Notes: generated by a model from the sequence alone, not told the origin. Shown: positions 41,951-51,660, numbered from the stretch's first letter. The stretch is DNA of 64,000 bases from Streptomyces hygroscopicus (GCA_002021875.1 CP018627.1:8494001-8558000), one strand, 5' to 3'. Translations and numbers: made by a program.

Positions 41951-42948
41951 CGCGCTGCGCCGTCTTCGGCACCGGCTCCTGGGGCACCGCCTTCGCGATG
42001 GTGCTCGCCGACGCCGGCTGCGAGGTGACGCTGTGGGGCCGCCGGTCCGGTGTGGTCGAGGCCATCAACACCGGCCGCACCAATCCCGACTACTTCCCCG
42101 GGGTGCGGCTCCCCGACGGCGTGCGGGCCACCACCGACCCGGCCGAGGCCGCGGCCGGCGCGGAGTTCACCGTCTTCTCCGTGCCCTCCCAGACGCTGCG
42201 CGGCAACCTCTCCGAATGGGCCCCGCTGCTGGCCGGTGACACCGTGCTGGTCTCCCTGATGAAGGGTGTCGAACTCGGCACGGCCAAGCGGATGAGCGAG
42301 GTCGTCCAGGAGGTCGCCAAGGCGCCCGCCGAGCGCGTCGCGGTGCTCACCGGGCCCAACCTCGCCAAGGAGATCGCCGCCCGGCAGCCCGCCGCCTCGG
42401 TGGTGGCCTGCCCCGACGAGAGCGTGGCCCGCCGCCTCCAGACCGCCTGCCACACCGCGTACTTCCGCCCGTACACCAACACCGACGTGGTCGGCTGCGA
42501 GCTGGGCGGCGCGGTGAAGAACGTCATCGCGCTGGCCGTGGGCATCGCCGACGGCATGGGGCTCGGCGACAACACCAAGGCGTCGCTCATCACCCGCGGC
42601 CTCGCCGAAACGACCCGGCTGGGCCTGGCGATGGGCGCCGACGCGCACACCTTCGCGGGCCTGGCGGGCATGGGCGACCTCGTCGCCACCTGCTCCTCCC
42701 CGCTCTCCCGCAACCACACCTTCGGCACCAACCTGGGGCGCGGGATGACGCTGGAGGAGACCATCGCGGTCACCAAGCAGACCGCGGAGGGCGTCAAGTC
42801 GTGCGAGTCCGTGCTGGATCTCGCCCGGCGCTTCGATGTCGACATGCCCATCACCGAGACCGTCGTCGAGATCGTGCACGACGGCAAACAGCCGCTTGTC
42901 GCACTCAAAGAGCTGATGTCCCGCAGCGCCAAGGCCGAGCGGCACTGA
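41947..42948 (+). CDS. gpsA: Glycerol-3-phosphate dehydrogenase [NAD(P)+]
   Basis: A 333-residue cytosolic enzyme reducing dihydroxyacetone phosphate to sn-glycerol-3-phosphate for phospholipids. The Rossmann motif is GTGSWGTAFA at the extreme N-terminus. LTGPNLAKEIA, GAVKNVIALAVGIADGMGLG (catalytic Lys region) and SRNHTFGTNLGRG follow. The length is usual. It is translationally coupled to the acyltransferase by a four-base overlap. Confidence 0.95.
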   Translation: MTRCAVFGTGSWGTAFAMVLADAGCEVTLWGRRSGVVEAINTGRTNPDYFPGVRLPDGVRATTDPAEAAAGAEFTVFSVPSQTLRGNLSEWAPLLAGDTVLVSLMKGVELGTAKRMSEVVQEVAKAPAERVAVLTGPNLAKEIAARQPAASVVACPDESVARRLQTACHTAYFRPYTNTDVVGCELGGAVKNVIALAVGIADGMGLGDNTKASLITRGLAETTRLGLAMGADAHTFAGLAGMGDLVATCSSPLSRNHTFGTNLGRGMTLEETIAVTKQTAEGVKSCESVLDLARRFDVDMPITETVVEIVHDGKQPLVALKELMSRSAKAERH

Positions 42949-42973
42949 CGCCGCGCGGACCGCAAGGTAACCT
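42945..42973 (+). promoter_or_regulatory. Probable ddl promoter
   Basis: CTGACG (42945-42950), a 17-bp spacer and TAACCT (42968-42973) end nine bases before the ddl ATG. The -35 overlaps the gpsA stop. No SD is present, so the mRNA would be leaderless or nearly so. Confidence 0.45.
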
Positions 42974-42982
42974 CAACGCGAT

Positions 42983-44155
42983 ATGAGCAGCCAGACCCCT
43001 TCCCCAGGCCCTGTCCCGGCTTCTTCCGGAGGCGAGCGGCACAAGCCGCGCGTCGCCGTCGTCTTCGGCGGCCGCAGCTCCGAGCACGCCATCTCGGTGG
43101 TCACCGCGGGCGCCGTGCTGCGCGCCATCGACCGCGAGAAGTACGACGTGCTGCCGATCGGCATCACCGCGGACGGCCGTTGGGCGCTGACCGCCGACGA
43201 GCCCGAGCGGATGGCCATCGCCAACCGCGAGCTGCCCAGCGTCGAACGGCTCGCCGAGTCCGGCGAGGGTTCGGTCGTCCTCCCGGTCGACCCGGGGAAC
43301 CGCGAGGTCGTCTACAGCGAGCCGGGGTCGGTGCCCAAGGCGCTGGGCGACGTCGATGTCGTCTTCCCCATGCTGCACGGCCCGTACGGCGAGGACGGCA
43401 CCCTCCAGGGGCTGCTGGAGCTGTCCGGGGTGCCGTATGTGGGCGCCGGGGTGCTCGCCTCCGCCGTGGGCATGGACAAGGAGTACATGAAGCGGGTGTT
43501 CGTCTCCTTCGGGCTGCCCGTCGGCCCGTACGAGGTGATCCGCCCCCGGGAGTGGCAGCAGGAACCTTCCGCCGCCCGCCGCCGGATCGTGGAGTTCGCC
43601 GCGGAGCACGGCTGGCCGCTCTTCGTGAAGCCCGCGCGGGCCGGCTCGTCCATCGGCATCACCAAGGTCGAGGACCCGGCGGACCTGGACGAGGCCATCG
43701 AGGAGGCCCGGCGCCACGACCCGAAGGTCATCGTGGAGGCGCTGCTGCGCGGCCGCGAGATCGAATGCGGGGTGCTGGAGTACGAGGACGGGCCGCGCGC
43801 GAGCCTGCCCGCCGAGATCCCGCCGGTCTCCTCCCACGCCTTCTACGACTTCGAGGCGAAGTACATCGACTCGGCGGCCGGTATCGTGCCCGCGCCGCTC
43901 ACCGAGGAGCAGACCCGGCGGGTCCAGGAGCTCGCGGTGGCCGCCTTCGACGCGGCGTCCTGCGAGGGGCTGGTCCGGGCCGACTTCTTCCTGCTGGACA
44001 GCGGCGAGTTCGTGATCAACGAGATCAACACCATGCCCGGCTTCACCCCGATCTCGATGTACCCGCGCATGTGGCAGGAGAGCGGCGTGAGCTACCCCGA
44101 GCTGGTGGACCGGCTGCTGCAGGCCGCCCTGCGCCGCTCGACGGGGCTGCGCTAG
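42983..44155 (+). CDS. ddl: D-alanine--D-alanine ligase
   Basis: A 390-residue ATP-grasp enzyme making D-Ala-D-Ala for peptidoglycan. VAVVFGGRSSEHAISVVTAG opens the N-terminal domain. LHGPYGEDGTLQGLLELSG, PLFVKPARAGSSIGITKV (ATP binding) and FVINEINTMPGFTPISMYP (metal and dipeptide site) are all present. The omega-loop Tyr is in the expected SHAFYDFEAKY. It looks like a standard D-Ala-D-Ala rather than D-lactate type, though that cannot be proven here. Confidence 0.95.
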   Translation: MSSQTPSPGPVPASSGGERHKPRVAVVFGGRSSEHAISVVTAGAVLRAIDREKYDVLPIGITADGRWALTADEPERMAIANRELPSVERLAESGEGSVVLPVDPGNREVVYSEPGSVPKALGDVDVVFPMLHGPYGEDGTLQGLLELSGVPYVGAGVLASAVGMDKEYMKRVFVSFGLPVGPYEVIRPREWQQEPSAARRRIVEFAAEHGWPLFVKPARAGSSIGITKVEDPADLDEAIEEARRHDPKVIVEALLRGREIECGVLEYEDGPRASLPAEIPPVSSHAFYDFEAKYIDSAAGIVPAPLTEEQTRRVQELAVAAFDAASCEGLVRADFFLLDSGEFVINEINTMPGFTPISMYPRMWQESGVSYPELVDRLLQAALRRSTGLR

Positions 44156-44166
44156 GGCCTGGGCCC

Positions 44167-44652
44167 CTAGGCCACGCCCTTGGGCACCGTCTTCTTGACG
44201 GCCTTGGCGAAGTCGAGCAGGGCGTTGATCTCGGGGGCGTACTTCCTGGGCACGGTCACCTCGACATACGCCCGGCGAAGTACGGTGGTGAAGCGGTAGC
44301 CGTCCTTTTGCTTCTCCGGCAGCCACGCGACGCCGTTCACCTCGGCCGACTCGGTCGTGGAGCTCATGGCCGCCGGCCGGGGGACCCCGCAGCGCAGCTG
44401 CACGGCGGGGTCCCCCCACACGGCTGTGTAGTCCGAGGCGGGCTCGGCGGTGCCCCGCTTCAGCCCGTCCACGGTGCTGGGCAGTTCCTTGTGGAGCGCC
44501 CGGCACACCGCCGCCGCCTGCGCGGACGGCGAGGGAACCGCGAGCGCCACGCTGTCGTCGGAATCCCCGATGAAGGAGCAACCGGCGATCGGCACCAGGG
44601 CCAGCGCGAGCGGAACGAGCCTTCGGGTGAGACTACGGTGTGCGCAATTCAT
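44167..44652 (-). CDS. DUF3515 lipoprotein
   Basis: A 161-residue actinobacterial DUF3515 protein. The first 25 residues are a lipoprotein signal (RRLVPLALALVPIAGC, lipobox Cys25), so it should be anchored on the outer face of the membrane. The mature part has two further Cys (AAVCRALHKELP and QLRCGVPRP) that could form a disulfide. Function unknown. It is convergent with ddl, 11 bases apart. Confidence 0.85.
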   Translation of the reverse strand: MNCAHRSLTRRLVPLALALVPIAGCSFIGDSDDSVALAVPSPSAQAAAVCRALHKELPSTVDGLKRGTAEPASDYTAVWGDPAVQLRCGVPRPAAMSSTTESAEVNGVAWLPEKQKDGYRFTTVLRRAYVEVTVPRKYAPEINALLDFAKAVKKTVPKGVA

Positions 44653-44672
44653 CGGCCGAGCATACGGGGGAG

Positions 44673-44906
44673 CTAGAGATGGACGACCGGGCAGGTCAGA
44701 GTACGAGTGATGCCTTCGACTTGCTGGACTTTCGCGACCACCATGCGGCCGAGTTCATCGACCGTGTCGGCCTGGGCGCGGACGATCACGTCGTAAGGGC
44801 CCGTGACGTCCTCCGCCTGTATCACCCCGGGGAGCTTGGCGATGATGTCGGCCACGGTCGAGGCCTTGCCGACCTCGGTTTGGATCAGGATGTACGCCTG
44901 TACCAC
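44673..44906 (-). CDS. Lrp/AsnC ligand-binding-domain (RAM) small protein
   Basis: A 77-residue stand-alone AsnC_trans_reg/RAM domain without a helix-turn-helix: VQAYILIQTEVGKASTVADI, VTGPYDVIVRAQADTVDEL, VEGITRTLTCPVV. Such proteins form decamers or dimers that bind amino acids and may modulate Lrp-type regulators. GTG 44906 has GGAGG five bases upstream. It is divergent from thiL and tandem with the DUF3515 gene. Confidence 0.9.
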   Translation of the reverse strand: MVQAYILIQTEVGKASTVADIIAKLPGVIQAEDVTGPYDVIVRAQADTVDELGRMVVAKVQQVEGITRTLTCPVVHL

Positions 44907-45043
44907 GGAACCTCCAGGGCGGCTACGAGGATCATGTGGAGAGAAGGGACGCCACGGTACCGCGTCGCCATGCGGCGCGGGGAGACCCGCGCGGGGAGCG
45001 CGGCGTGGTGGGCAAGCGGCCACGAGCACGAAGGGGCGATGGG

Positions 45044-46012
45044 ATGAAGGGCACCGTGGGCGAGTTGGGGGAGTTCGGGCTCATCAGAGAGCTCACCTCC
45101 CGGCTCACCACCACCCCGGCGGTGAGGTTGGGGCCCGGTGACGATGCCGCGGTCGTGGCCGCGCCCGACCGGAGGGTCGTGGCCAGTACGGATGTCCTGC
45201 TGGAGGGCAGGCACTTCCGGAGGGACTGGTCCACCGCCTATGACGTCGGCCGTAAGGCCGCGGCCCAGAACCTGGCCGACATCGCGGCCATGGGCGCGGT
45301 GCCGACCGCGCTGCTGCTCGGCCTGGTGGTCCCCGCCGATCTGCCGGTGACCTGGCCGGCCGAGCTGATGGACGGCATCCGCGACGAATGCCAGGTCGCG
45401 GGCGCGGCCGTGGTCGGTGGAGATGTGGTGCGCGGGGACACCATCACCGTGGCCATCACCGCCCTGGGCGATCTGCGCAACCATGAGCCGGTCACCCGAT
45501 CCGGTGCCCAGCCCGGCGACGTTGTCGCCGTCACCGGATGGCTGGGCTGGTCGGCGGCCGGACACGCGGTGCTCTCACGCGGCTTCCGCTCGCCGCGGGC
45601 CTTCGTCGAGGCGCACCGCCGGCCGGAGCCGCCGTACCACGCCGGTCCGGCCGCCGCCGGGCTCGGCGCGACCGCCATGACCGATGTGAGCGACGGACTG
45701 GTGGCCGACCTCGGGCATATCGCGGAGGCCAGCAAGGTCCGTATCGATCTGCGCTCGGGGGACATCGACGTCCCCTCGCAGATGTCGGACATCGGTCAGG
45801 CGGTGGGCGTCGATCCGCTGCAGTGGGTGCTCAGCGGGGGAGAGGACCACGCGATCGTGGCCACCTTCCCGCCCGACGCCAAGCTGCCGGCCCGCTGGAA
45901 GGTGATCGGCGAGGTGCTGAACCCCTCGGCGCTGCCCCAGGTGACGGTGGACGGAGCCCCCTGGGCCCATGGAGGCTGGGACCACTTCGGCGACGGTGAG
46001 GGTGCCGAGTGA
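45044..46012 (+). CDS. thiL: Thiamine-monophosphate kinase
   Basis: A 322-residue enzyme of the PurM/AIR-synthase fold that phosphorylates thiamine monophosphate to the active diphosphate. Signatures: [58 protein letters not shown] and [22 protein letters not shown] 45044 has AAGGGG at the right distance. Its final codons (GDGEGAE) overlap the beginning of a 20-bp tandem repeat that continues 160 bases past the stop. Confidence 0.94.
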   Translation: MKGTVGELGEFGLIRELTSRLTTTPAVRLGPGDDAAVVAAPDRRVVASTDVLLEGRHFRRDWSTAYDVGRKAAAQNLADIAAMGAVPTALLLGLVVPADLPVTWPAELMDGIRDECQVAGAAVVGGDVVRGDTITVAITALGDLRNHEPVTRSGAQPGDVVAVTGWLGWSAAGHAVLSRGFRSPRAFVEAHRRPEPPYHAGPAAAGLGATAMTDVSDGLVADLGHIAEASKVRIDLRSGDIDVPSQMSDIGQAVGVDPLQWVLSGGEDHAIVATFPPDAKLPARWKVIGEVLNPSALPQVTVDGAPWAHGGWDHFGDGEGAE

Positions 46013-46172
46013 CGGTAAGGGTGACGCCGAGTCGGGGATAGGGGCGTCGAGTCGGCGGTAAGGGCGTCGAGTCTGCCGTAAGAGCGTCGAGTCCGCTGTA
46101 AGGGCGTCGAGTCCGCTGTAAGGGCGTCGAGTCGTCGGTAGGGAGCCGCGTCGGCGGTAAGGGCGACGAGGG
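45992..46172 (+). repeat. 20-bp tandem repeat starting in the thiL 3' end
   Basis: Units of consensus GGCGGTAAGGGCGTCGAGTC: five full 20-bp copies at 46034-46133, a 19-bp and a divergent 20-bp copy to 46172, and two degenerate copies upstream that include the last thiL codons and stop. The array fills most of the space between thiL and thiD. It has no spacers, so it is a minisatellite and not a CRISPR. Confidence 0.9.
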
Positions 46173-46200
46173 GGGACATCGGGGGCGCGGGGGCGGCGAG

Positions 46201-46206
46201 TAGATT
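46201..46206 (+). promoter_or_regulatory. Probable thiD -10 element (leaderless)
   Basis: TAGATT ends seven bases before the thiD ATG, and there is no SD. No clear -35 is seen in the repeat-rich sequence upstream. Confidence 0.45.
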
Positions 46207-46213
46207 CGGCCCC

Positions 46214-47044
46214 ATGGTCCTGCCTCCTCGTATCCCCCGCCCCTCCCATGACGGCTCGGCGCCCGTGCGCGTCCTCACCGTCGCCGGATCGGACTCCGGC
46301 GGCGGTGCGGGTATCCAGGCCGATCTGAAGACCATGCTGGCCCTGGGCGCCCACGGCATGAGCGTGATCACCGCGGTGACGGCGCAGAACTCCCTGGGTG
46401 TCCAGGGCGCCTGGGAACTGCCCGCCGAGGCCGTACGGGCCCAGTTCCGCAGTGTGGCCGACGACATCGGCGTCCAGGCGGTCAAGACCGGCATGCTGGC
46501 GACCGCCGAACTGGTCGAGACCGTCGCCGCGCTGCTCGCGGAGCTGCCCGCGCCGGTGGTCGTCGATCCGGTCGGGGTCTCCAAGCACGGTGACCCGCTG
46601 CTGGCCACCGAGGCGCTCGACGCGGTCCGTACGAAGCTGCTGCCGACCGCGACCGTGGCCACGCCCAACCTGGACGAGGTGGCTCAGCTCACCGGCGTCC
46701 GGGTGGAGTCGGAGGACGATCAGCGGCGGGCGGCCGGGGCGGTGCTGGGCCACGGCCCGCGGTGGGCGCTGATCAAGGGCGGCCATCTGCCCGGCGGCGA
46801 GGCGGTGGATCTGCTCACGGACGGCACCGAGGAGCACTGGCTGCGGGCGCCCCGCCACGACAACCGCCATACCCACGGCACGGGGTGCACCCTCGCCGCG
46901 GCGATCGCCACGTATCTGGCGGGCGGATACGAGGTCCCTCAGGCCGTCACGGCGGCCAAGGAGTATGTCACGGGCGCCATCGCGGCGGGCTTCCCGCTGG
47001 GCACGGGCATCGGCCCGGTCGACCACGGGTGGTTGTGGGACTGA
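46214..47044 (+). CDS. thiD: Hydroxymethylpyrimidine/phosphomethylpyrimidine kinase
   Basis: A 276-residue ribokinase-family enzyme phosphorylating HMP and HMP-P for thiamine synthesis. [64 protein letters not shown] and [17 protein letters not shown] (anion hole) are diagnostic. The N-terminal ~16 residues precede the fold. It lies close to thiL but is separated by the tandem-repeat array and probably has its own leaderless promoter. Confidence 0.93.
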   Translation: MVLPPRIPRPSHDGSAPVRVLTVAGSDSGGGAGIQADLKTMLALGAHGMSVITAVTAQNSLGVQGAWELPAEAVRAQFRSVADDIGVQAVKTGMLATAELVETVAALLAELPAPVVVDPVGVSKHGDPLLATEALDAVRTKLLPTATVATPNLDEVAQLTGVRVESEDDQRRAAGAVLGHGPRWALIKGGHLPGGEAVDLLTDGTEEHWLRAPRHDNRHTHGTGCTLAAAIATYLAGGYEVPQAVTAAKEYVTGAIAAGFPLGTGIGPVDHGWLWD

Positions 47045-47076
47045 CGGACGCAGTGCGTGCGTAAGGGCACGCTAAA

Positions 47077-47107
47077 AGGCCGGTCCACATCCATGGTGGA
47101 CCGGCCT
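47077..47107. terminator. Terminator between thiD and rpmB
   Basis: AGGCCGGTCCAC at 47077-47088 pairs fully with 47096-47107 around a seven-base loop. On the minus strand it is followed by a T run (complement of the AAAA at 47074-47077), so it is chiefly the rpmB terminator. Confidence 0.85.
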
Positions 47108-47154
47108 CGGCGTACCGGATCCCGCTTACGCGGGGAGGCCGTGCGACTAGAGGA

Positions 47155-47340
47155 CTAGCGCGAAACCTTGCCGGCCTTGATGCACGAGGTGCAGACATTG
47201 AGCCGCTTCGGGGTACGACCGACCACAGCGCGCACCGTCTGGATGTTGGGGTTCCAACGACGGCGGGTGCGGCGGTGCGAGTGCGAGATGTTGTTGCCGA
47301 AGCCCGGCCCCTTGCCGCAGACGTCGCAGTTGGCAGCCAC
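47155..47340 (-). CDS. rpmB: 50S ribosomal protein L28 (zinc-ribbon, C+ form)
   Basis: A 61-residue L28. It starts [20 protein letters not shown], and Cys5/Cys8 with Cys50/Cys53 ([10 protein letters not shown]) form a zinc ribbon. The core [17 protein letters not shown] contacts 23S rRNA. Streptomycetes usually keep a second, Cys-less L28 under zinc-uptake control; this is the zinc-replete housekeeping copy. GTG start with GGAG upstream. Divergent from the DAK2 gene, a frequent neighbour. Confidence 0.95.
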   Translation of the reverse strand: MAANCDVCGKGPGFGNNISHSHRRTRRRWNPNIQTVRAVVGRTPKRLNVCTSCIKAGKVSR

Positions 47341-47451
47341 GGGTTACTCCAAAGACGGGTCACCCTCGCTTCCCGCGAGGAGACAGGACACTGAACGGAA
47401 GCCCCGGACGTTGCCTGGATCGTGGAAGATCGGCGGCGCCTGGGGGGAATG

Positions 47452-47469
47452 GCCCGATTCGCATCGGGC
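47452..47469. other. Small perfect hairpin in the rpmB-DAK2 intergenic region
   Basis: GCCCGAT at 47452-47458 pairs with 47463-47469 around TCGC, about 115 bases upstream of rpmB. It could be part of an rpmB leader or an operator. Unassigned. Confidence 0.3.
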
Positions 47470-47605
47470 AACCGGAGCAGCATACAACGGCCACTCCCGT
47501 ACAACGAAACTATCATGGCTGGCCCGGCACCCGCCGAGGGCGGCGACTACCCTGCGGTGACGCGATGCCCGCCCCCGCCCCAGCACCCTCCGAGGAGGAC
47601 GTTAC

Positions 47606-49372
47606 GTGCCGCACACGCTCGACGCCGATGCGGTACGGACCTGGTGCGGGCTCGCGCTGGACGCGCTGGGCCGGGCCCGCGCGGACATCGACGCGATCAA
47701 CGTCTATCCGGTCGCGGACGGGGACACCGGCACCAATCTGTATCTGACCGTCGAGTCCGCCGCGCGGGCCGTCGACGCCGCCTTCGACGGCCACGCCGCC
47801 TCGCCCGCCGCCTCCCGCCCCACCCTCGCCGATGTGGTGCGCGCCATGGCCCATGGCGCCCTGATCGGCGCGCAGGGCAACTCCGGCACGATCCTGGCGC
47901 AGCTGCTGCGCGGCATGGCGGACGTCCTGGCCGACGGCCCGGCGCAGGGGGGCCCGGGCGCAGACGAGGCGGACGGGCTGCGGCTGGCGCTGCGGCGCGC
48001 GGCCGACCTCGCCTACCTGGCCGTCGCCCACCCCGTCGAAGGCACCGTCCTTACGGTCGCCGTGGCCGCCGCGGAGGGCGCGGAGCGTGCCACGGGCGAC
48101 GCCGCCACCGTGGCCCGCGGCGCCTACGAGGGCGCCCGGACGGCGCTCCAGGCCACCCCCGGCCAGCTCGACGTCCTCGCCCGCGCCGGGGTGGTCGACG
48201 CGGGCGGCTACGGCTTGGTGACGGTCCTGGGCGGGCTCGCCGAGGCCCTGTCGGGCGAGGCTCCCGCGGCGCTCGCGCCCGCCCGCTCCCACGGTGACGG
48301 CCTGACGCGTGACCCCGTGGCGCCCGCCGGGACGCACGGTCAGGACCCCGCGGGCTGTCCCGCCGACAGCGCCGCGGATGGCGGGCCCGCCTTCGAGGTG
48401 ATCTACCTCCTGGAGGCCGGCGACATGGCCGTGGCCGCCCTGCGGGAGCGGCTGGACGCCCTCGGCGACTCCTTGGTGATCGTCGGCGGCGACGGCCTGT
48501 GGAATGTGCACGTCCATGTGGACGACGCGGGGGCGGCCGTGGAGGCGGGCATCCAGGCCGGGCGCCCGTACCGCATCCGGATCACCCACTTCGACGGCGC
48601 CGCCGCCCGTAAGGCGGGCGCCGACGGCCCGGACCGGCCGGGCCCGGTCGTCGTCCTGCCGGATCAGCACGGCGCCAAGGGCCCCACGTGCGGGCCGCGC
48701 ACCGAGCGCACGGGCCGTGCCGTGGTCGCCGTCGTCCCCGGGGACGGGCTGGCCGCGCTGTGCGCCGAGGCGGGCGCGACCGCGGTCGCCACCCGCCCCG
48801 GGGAACCGCCCGGCAGCGGTGAACTGGTCGACGCGGTCCGCCGGGCCGGCGCCCGGGAGGTCGTGCTGCTGCCGAACGACACCGAGCTGCGCCATACGGC
48901 CGCCGCGGCCGCTGCCCAGGCCCGCGCCGAGGGCGTACGGGTCGCGGTGATCCCCACCCGCTCCGCCGTCCAGGGCATCGCCGCGCTCGCCGTCCACGAG
49001 CCCGGCCGCAGCTTCGACGAGGACGTGGTCGCCATGACCTCGGCCGCGGGCGCCACCCGCTACGCCGAACTGGCCGTCGCCGAGCGCCAGTCCTGGACCA
49101 TGGCCGGGGTGTGCCAGGCCGGGGACGTCCTGGGCATGATCGACGGCGATGTGGCGGTGATCGGCTCGGAGCTGGCCGCGACCGCCGAGACGGTGCTGGA
49201 CCGGATGCTGGCCTCGGGCGGCGAGATGGTCACGCTGGTACTCGGCGCGGGCCTCCCGGACGAGGTCGCCGAACGGCTGGAGCGGCATGTGCGCGAGGGG
49301 CACTTCGCCGTCGACACGGTCGTCTACCACGGCGGTCAGCCCACCGCGCCGCTGATCATAGGCATCGAATGA
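47606..49372 (+). CDS. DAK2-domain protein (FakA/YloV-like)
   Basis: A 588-residue protein with an N-terminal DAK2 nucleotide-binding domain: INVYPVADGDTGTNLYLTVE, HGALIGAQGNSGTILAQLLR, HPVEGTVLTVAV and AGVVDAGGYGLVTVLGGL. A Gly-rich middle and a C-terminal half of the YloV/FakA kind (EVVLLPNDTELRHTAAAAA, VAVIPTRSAVQGIAAL) follow. Firmicute homologues phosphorylate fatty acids bound to FakB; whether this one does so is unproven. GTG 47606 follows GAGGAGGA. It forms the common rpmB / DAK2 / recG cluster. Confidence 0.9.
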   Translation: MPHTLDADAVRTWCGLALDALGRARADIDAINVYPVADGDTGTNLYLTVESAARAVDAAFDGHAASPAASRPTLADVVRAMAHGALIGAQGNSGTILAQLLRGMADVLADGPAQGGPGADEADGLRLALRRAADLAYLAVAHPVEGTVLTVAVAAAEGAERATGDAATVARGAYEGARTALQATPGQLDVLARAGVVDAGGYGLVTVLGGLAEALSGEAPAALAPARSHGDGLTRDPVAPAGTHGQDPAGCPADSAADGGPAFEVIYLLEAGDMAVAALRERLDALGDSLVIVGGDGLWNVHVHVDDAGAAVEAGIQAGRPYRIRITHFDGAAARKAGADGPDRPGPVVVLPDQHGAKGPTCGPRTERTGRAVVAVVPGDGLAALCAEAGATAVATRPGEPPGSGELVDAVRRAGAREVVLLPNDTELRHTAAAAAAQARAEGVRVAVIPTRSAVQGIAALAVHEPGRSFDEDVVAMTSAAGATRYAELAVAERQSWTMAGVCQAGDVLGMIDGDVAVIGSELAATAETVLDRMLASGGEMVTLVLGAGLPDEVAERLERHVREGHFAVDTVVYHGGQPTAPLIIGIE

Positions 49373-49443
49373 GACCGGCGGCCGGCCGCTGAATCACCCC
49401 GCTCGTCACCCGCTTTGTCACTCCCGTGGTGTGCAATGGACGA

Positions 49444-51660
49444 GTGCCCGTGCTGGATGAACCACTGAAGAAGGTCCTGGGCGGCAACACCGCGAAGGTG
49501 ATGGCCGACCATCTCGACCTGCACACCGTCGGCGATCTGCTGCACCACTACCCGCGGCGGTACGCGGAGCGCGGTGAGCTGACCCGGCTGTCCGATCTGC
49601 CCCTGGACGAGCATGTGACCGTGGTGGCGCAGGTCGCCGACGCCCGGGTGCACACGTTCAACGGCGGCCGGGGCCGCCGGCTGGAGGTCACCATCACCGA
49701 CGGCAGCGGCCGTCTCCAGCTCGTCTTCTTCGGCAAGGGTGTGCACAAGCCGCGGGCGGAGCTCCAGCCCGGCACCCGCGCGATGTTCGCCGGGAAGGTC
49801 TCGGTCTTCAACCGCAAGCGGCAGCTGGCCCACCCGGAGTTCAAGGCGCTGGGCGCGGAGAGCGGCGCGGAGGCCGTGGAGGCGTTCGCCCATCAGCTGC
49901 TGCCGCTCTACCCGGCGTGCAAGCAGATGGAGTCCTGGCAGATCCAGCAGGCCATCGACACCGTGCTGGGCCCGACCGGCCACGAGGAGACCGCGCTGGC
50001 CGGGCTCGTCGACCCGCTGCCCGACGGCCTCCGCGAGGGCCGGGGGCTGGCCACGCTCCCCGAGGCGCTGCGCAAGATCCACCGACCGGCCACCAAGACC
50101 GATATCGCGATGGCCCGGGACCGCCTGAAGTGGGACGAGGCGTTCGTCCTGCAGGTGGCGCTCGCCCGGCGCCGCCGGGCCGACGCCCAACTGCCCGCGG
50201 CGCCCCGCAAGCCCGTCCCGGACGGGCTGCTGACCGCCTTCGACGCCCGGCTGCCCTTCACTCTCACCGACGGCCAGCGCCGGGTCAGCGAGGAGATCTT
50301 CGCCGACCTCGCCACCGACCACCCCATGCACCGGCTGCTCCAGGGCGAGGTCGGCTCGGGCAAGACCATGGTCGCGCTGCGCGCGATGCTCGGCGTCGTG
50401 GACGCCGGGGGACAGGCGGCGATGCTCGCGCCCACCGAGGTGCTCGCCCAGCAGCACCACCGCTCGATCACCGAGATGATGGGGGAGCTGGCCGAGGGAG
50501 GAATGCTCGGCGGCGCGGAGCAGGGCACCAAAGTGGTGCTGCTCACCGGTTCCATGGGCGCCGCTGCCCGCCGTCAGGCGCTGCTGGACCTGGTCACCGG
50601 CGAGGCCGGGATCGTGATCGGCACCCATGCCCTGATCGAGGACAAGGTCCAGTTCCACGACCTGGGGCTGGTGGTCGTCGACGAGCAGCACCGCTTCGGG
50701 GTCGAGCAGCGCGACGCCCTGCGCTCCAAGGGCAAGCAGCCCCCGCATCTGCTGGTGATGACGGCCACCCCGATCCCGCGCACCGTCGCCATGACCGTCT
50801 TCGGTGACCTGGAGACCTCCGTCCTGGACCAGTTGCCCTCGGGCCGCTCCCCGATCGCCTCCCATGTGGTGCCCGCCAAGGACAAGCCGCACTTCCTGAC
50901 CCGCGCCTGGGAGCGGGTGCGCGAGGAGGTGGCCGCCGGGCACCAGGGGTATGTGGTGTGCCCGCGGATCGGGGACGACGTCGGCGATGAGGGGGACGCG
51001 CCCAAGGGCGCCGCGAGCCCGTCCCCCGAGGACGAGGCCGAGAAGCGCCCGCCGCTGGCCGTCGTCGAGGTCGCCGAGCAGCTCGTCAAGGGCCCGCTGA
51101 GCGGTCTGCGGGTGGAGGTGCTGCACGGGCGGATGCAGCCCGAGGCCAAGGACGACGTGATGCGCCGCTTCGCCGCGGGCGAGGTGGACGTCCTGGTCGC
51201 CACGACCGTCATCGAGGTCGGTGTCAACGTCCCCAACGCCACCGCCATGGTGATCATGGACGCCGACCGGTTCGGCGTCTCCCAGCTCCACCAGCTGCGC
51301 GGCCGCGTCGGCCGTGGCTCGGCCGCCGGGCTGTGTCTGCTGGTGACCGACATGCCCGAGGGCAGCCCGGCCCGGGCGCGGCTGGGCGCGGTCGCGGCCA
51401 CGCTCGACGGCTTCGAGCTGTCCCGGATCGACCTGGAGCAGCGCCGGGAGGGCGATGTGCTCGGCCAGGCCCAGTCCGGGGTCCGCTCCTCGCTGCGGGT
51501 CCTCGCCGTCATCGACGACGAGGAAGTCATCGCGGCGGCCCGGGAGGAGGCGGCCGCGATCGTCGCCGACGACCCGGAGCTGACCGGATACCCGGAGCTG
51601 CGCACCGCCCTGGACGCCCTGCTGGACAAAGAGCGCGAGGAGTACCTCGACAAGGGCTGA
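49444..51660 (+). CDS. recG: ATP-dependent DNA helicase RecG
   Basis: A 738-residue branch-migration helicase that remodels stalled forks and Holliday junctions. The N-terminal wedge/OB region includes HYPRRYAERGELTRLSDL and TDGSGRLQLVFFGKG. Helicase motifs are LLQGEVGSGKTMVAL (Walker A), MLAPTEVLAQQH, VVVDEQHRFGVEQRDAL (DEQH box), MTATPIPRTVAMT, ATTVIEVGVNVPNA and QLRGRVGRG. GTG 49444 matches the usual VPVLDEPLKKVLG opening; an upstream GTG at 49426 is possible. Its last codons (DKG stop) begin a 12-bp tandem repeat. Confidence 0.95.
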   Translation: MPVLDEPLKKVLGGNTAKVMADHLDLHTVGDLLHHYPRRYAERGELTRLSDLPLDEHVTVVAQVADARVHTFNGGRGRRLEVTITDGSGRLQLVFFGKGVHKPRAELQPGTRAMFAGKVSVFNRKRQLAHPEFKALGAESGAEAVEAFAHQLLPLYPACKQMESWQIQQAIDTVLGPTGHEETALAGLVDPLPDGLREGRGLATLPEALRKIHRPATKTDIAMARDRLKWDEAFVLQVALARRRRADAQLPAAPRKPVPDGLLTAFDARLPFTLTDGQRRVSEEIFADLATDHPMHRLLQGEVGSGKTMVALRAMLGVVDAGGQAAMLAPTEVLAQQHHRSITEMMGELAEGGMLGGAEQGTKVVLLTGSMGAAARRQALLDLVTGEAGIVIGTHALIEDKVQFHDLGLVVVDEQHRFGVEQRDALRSKGKQPPHLLVMTATPIPRTVAMTVFGDLETSVLDQLPSGRSPIASHVVPAKDKPHFLTRAWERVREEVAAGHQGYVVCPRIGDDVGDEGDAPKGAASPSPEDEAEKRPPLAVVEVAEQLVKGPLSGLRVEVLHGRMQPEAKDDVMRRFAAGEVDVLVATTVIEVGVNVPNATAMVIMDADRFGVSQLHQLRGRVGRGSAAGLCLLVTDMPEGSPARARLGAVAATLDGFELSRIDLEQRREGDVLGQAQSGVRSSLRVLAVIDDEEVIAAAREEAAAIVADDPELTGYPELRTALDALLDKEREEYLDKG

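Noticed and set aside
45992..46172. CRISPR array
   Set aside because: The 20-bp units are contiguous with no unique spacers and begin inside a coding sequence; it is a tandem repeat.
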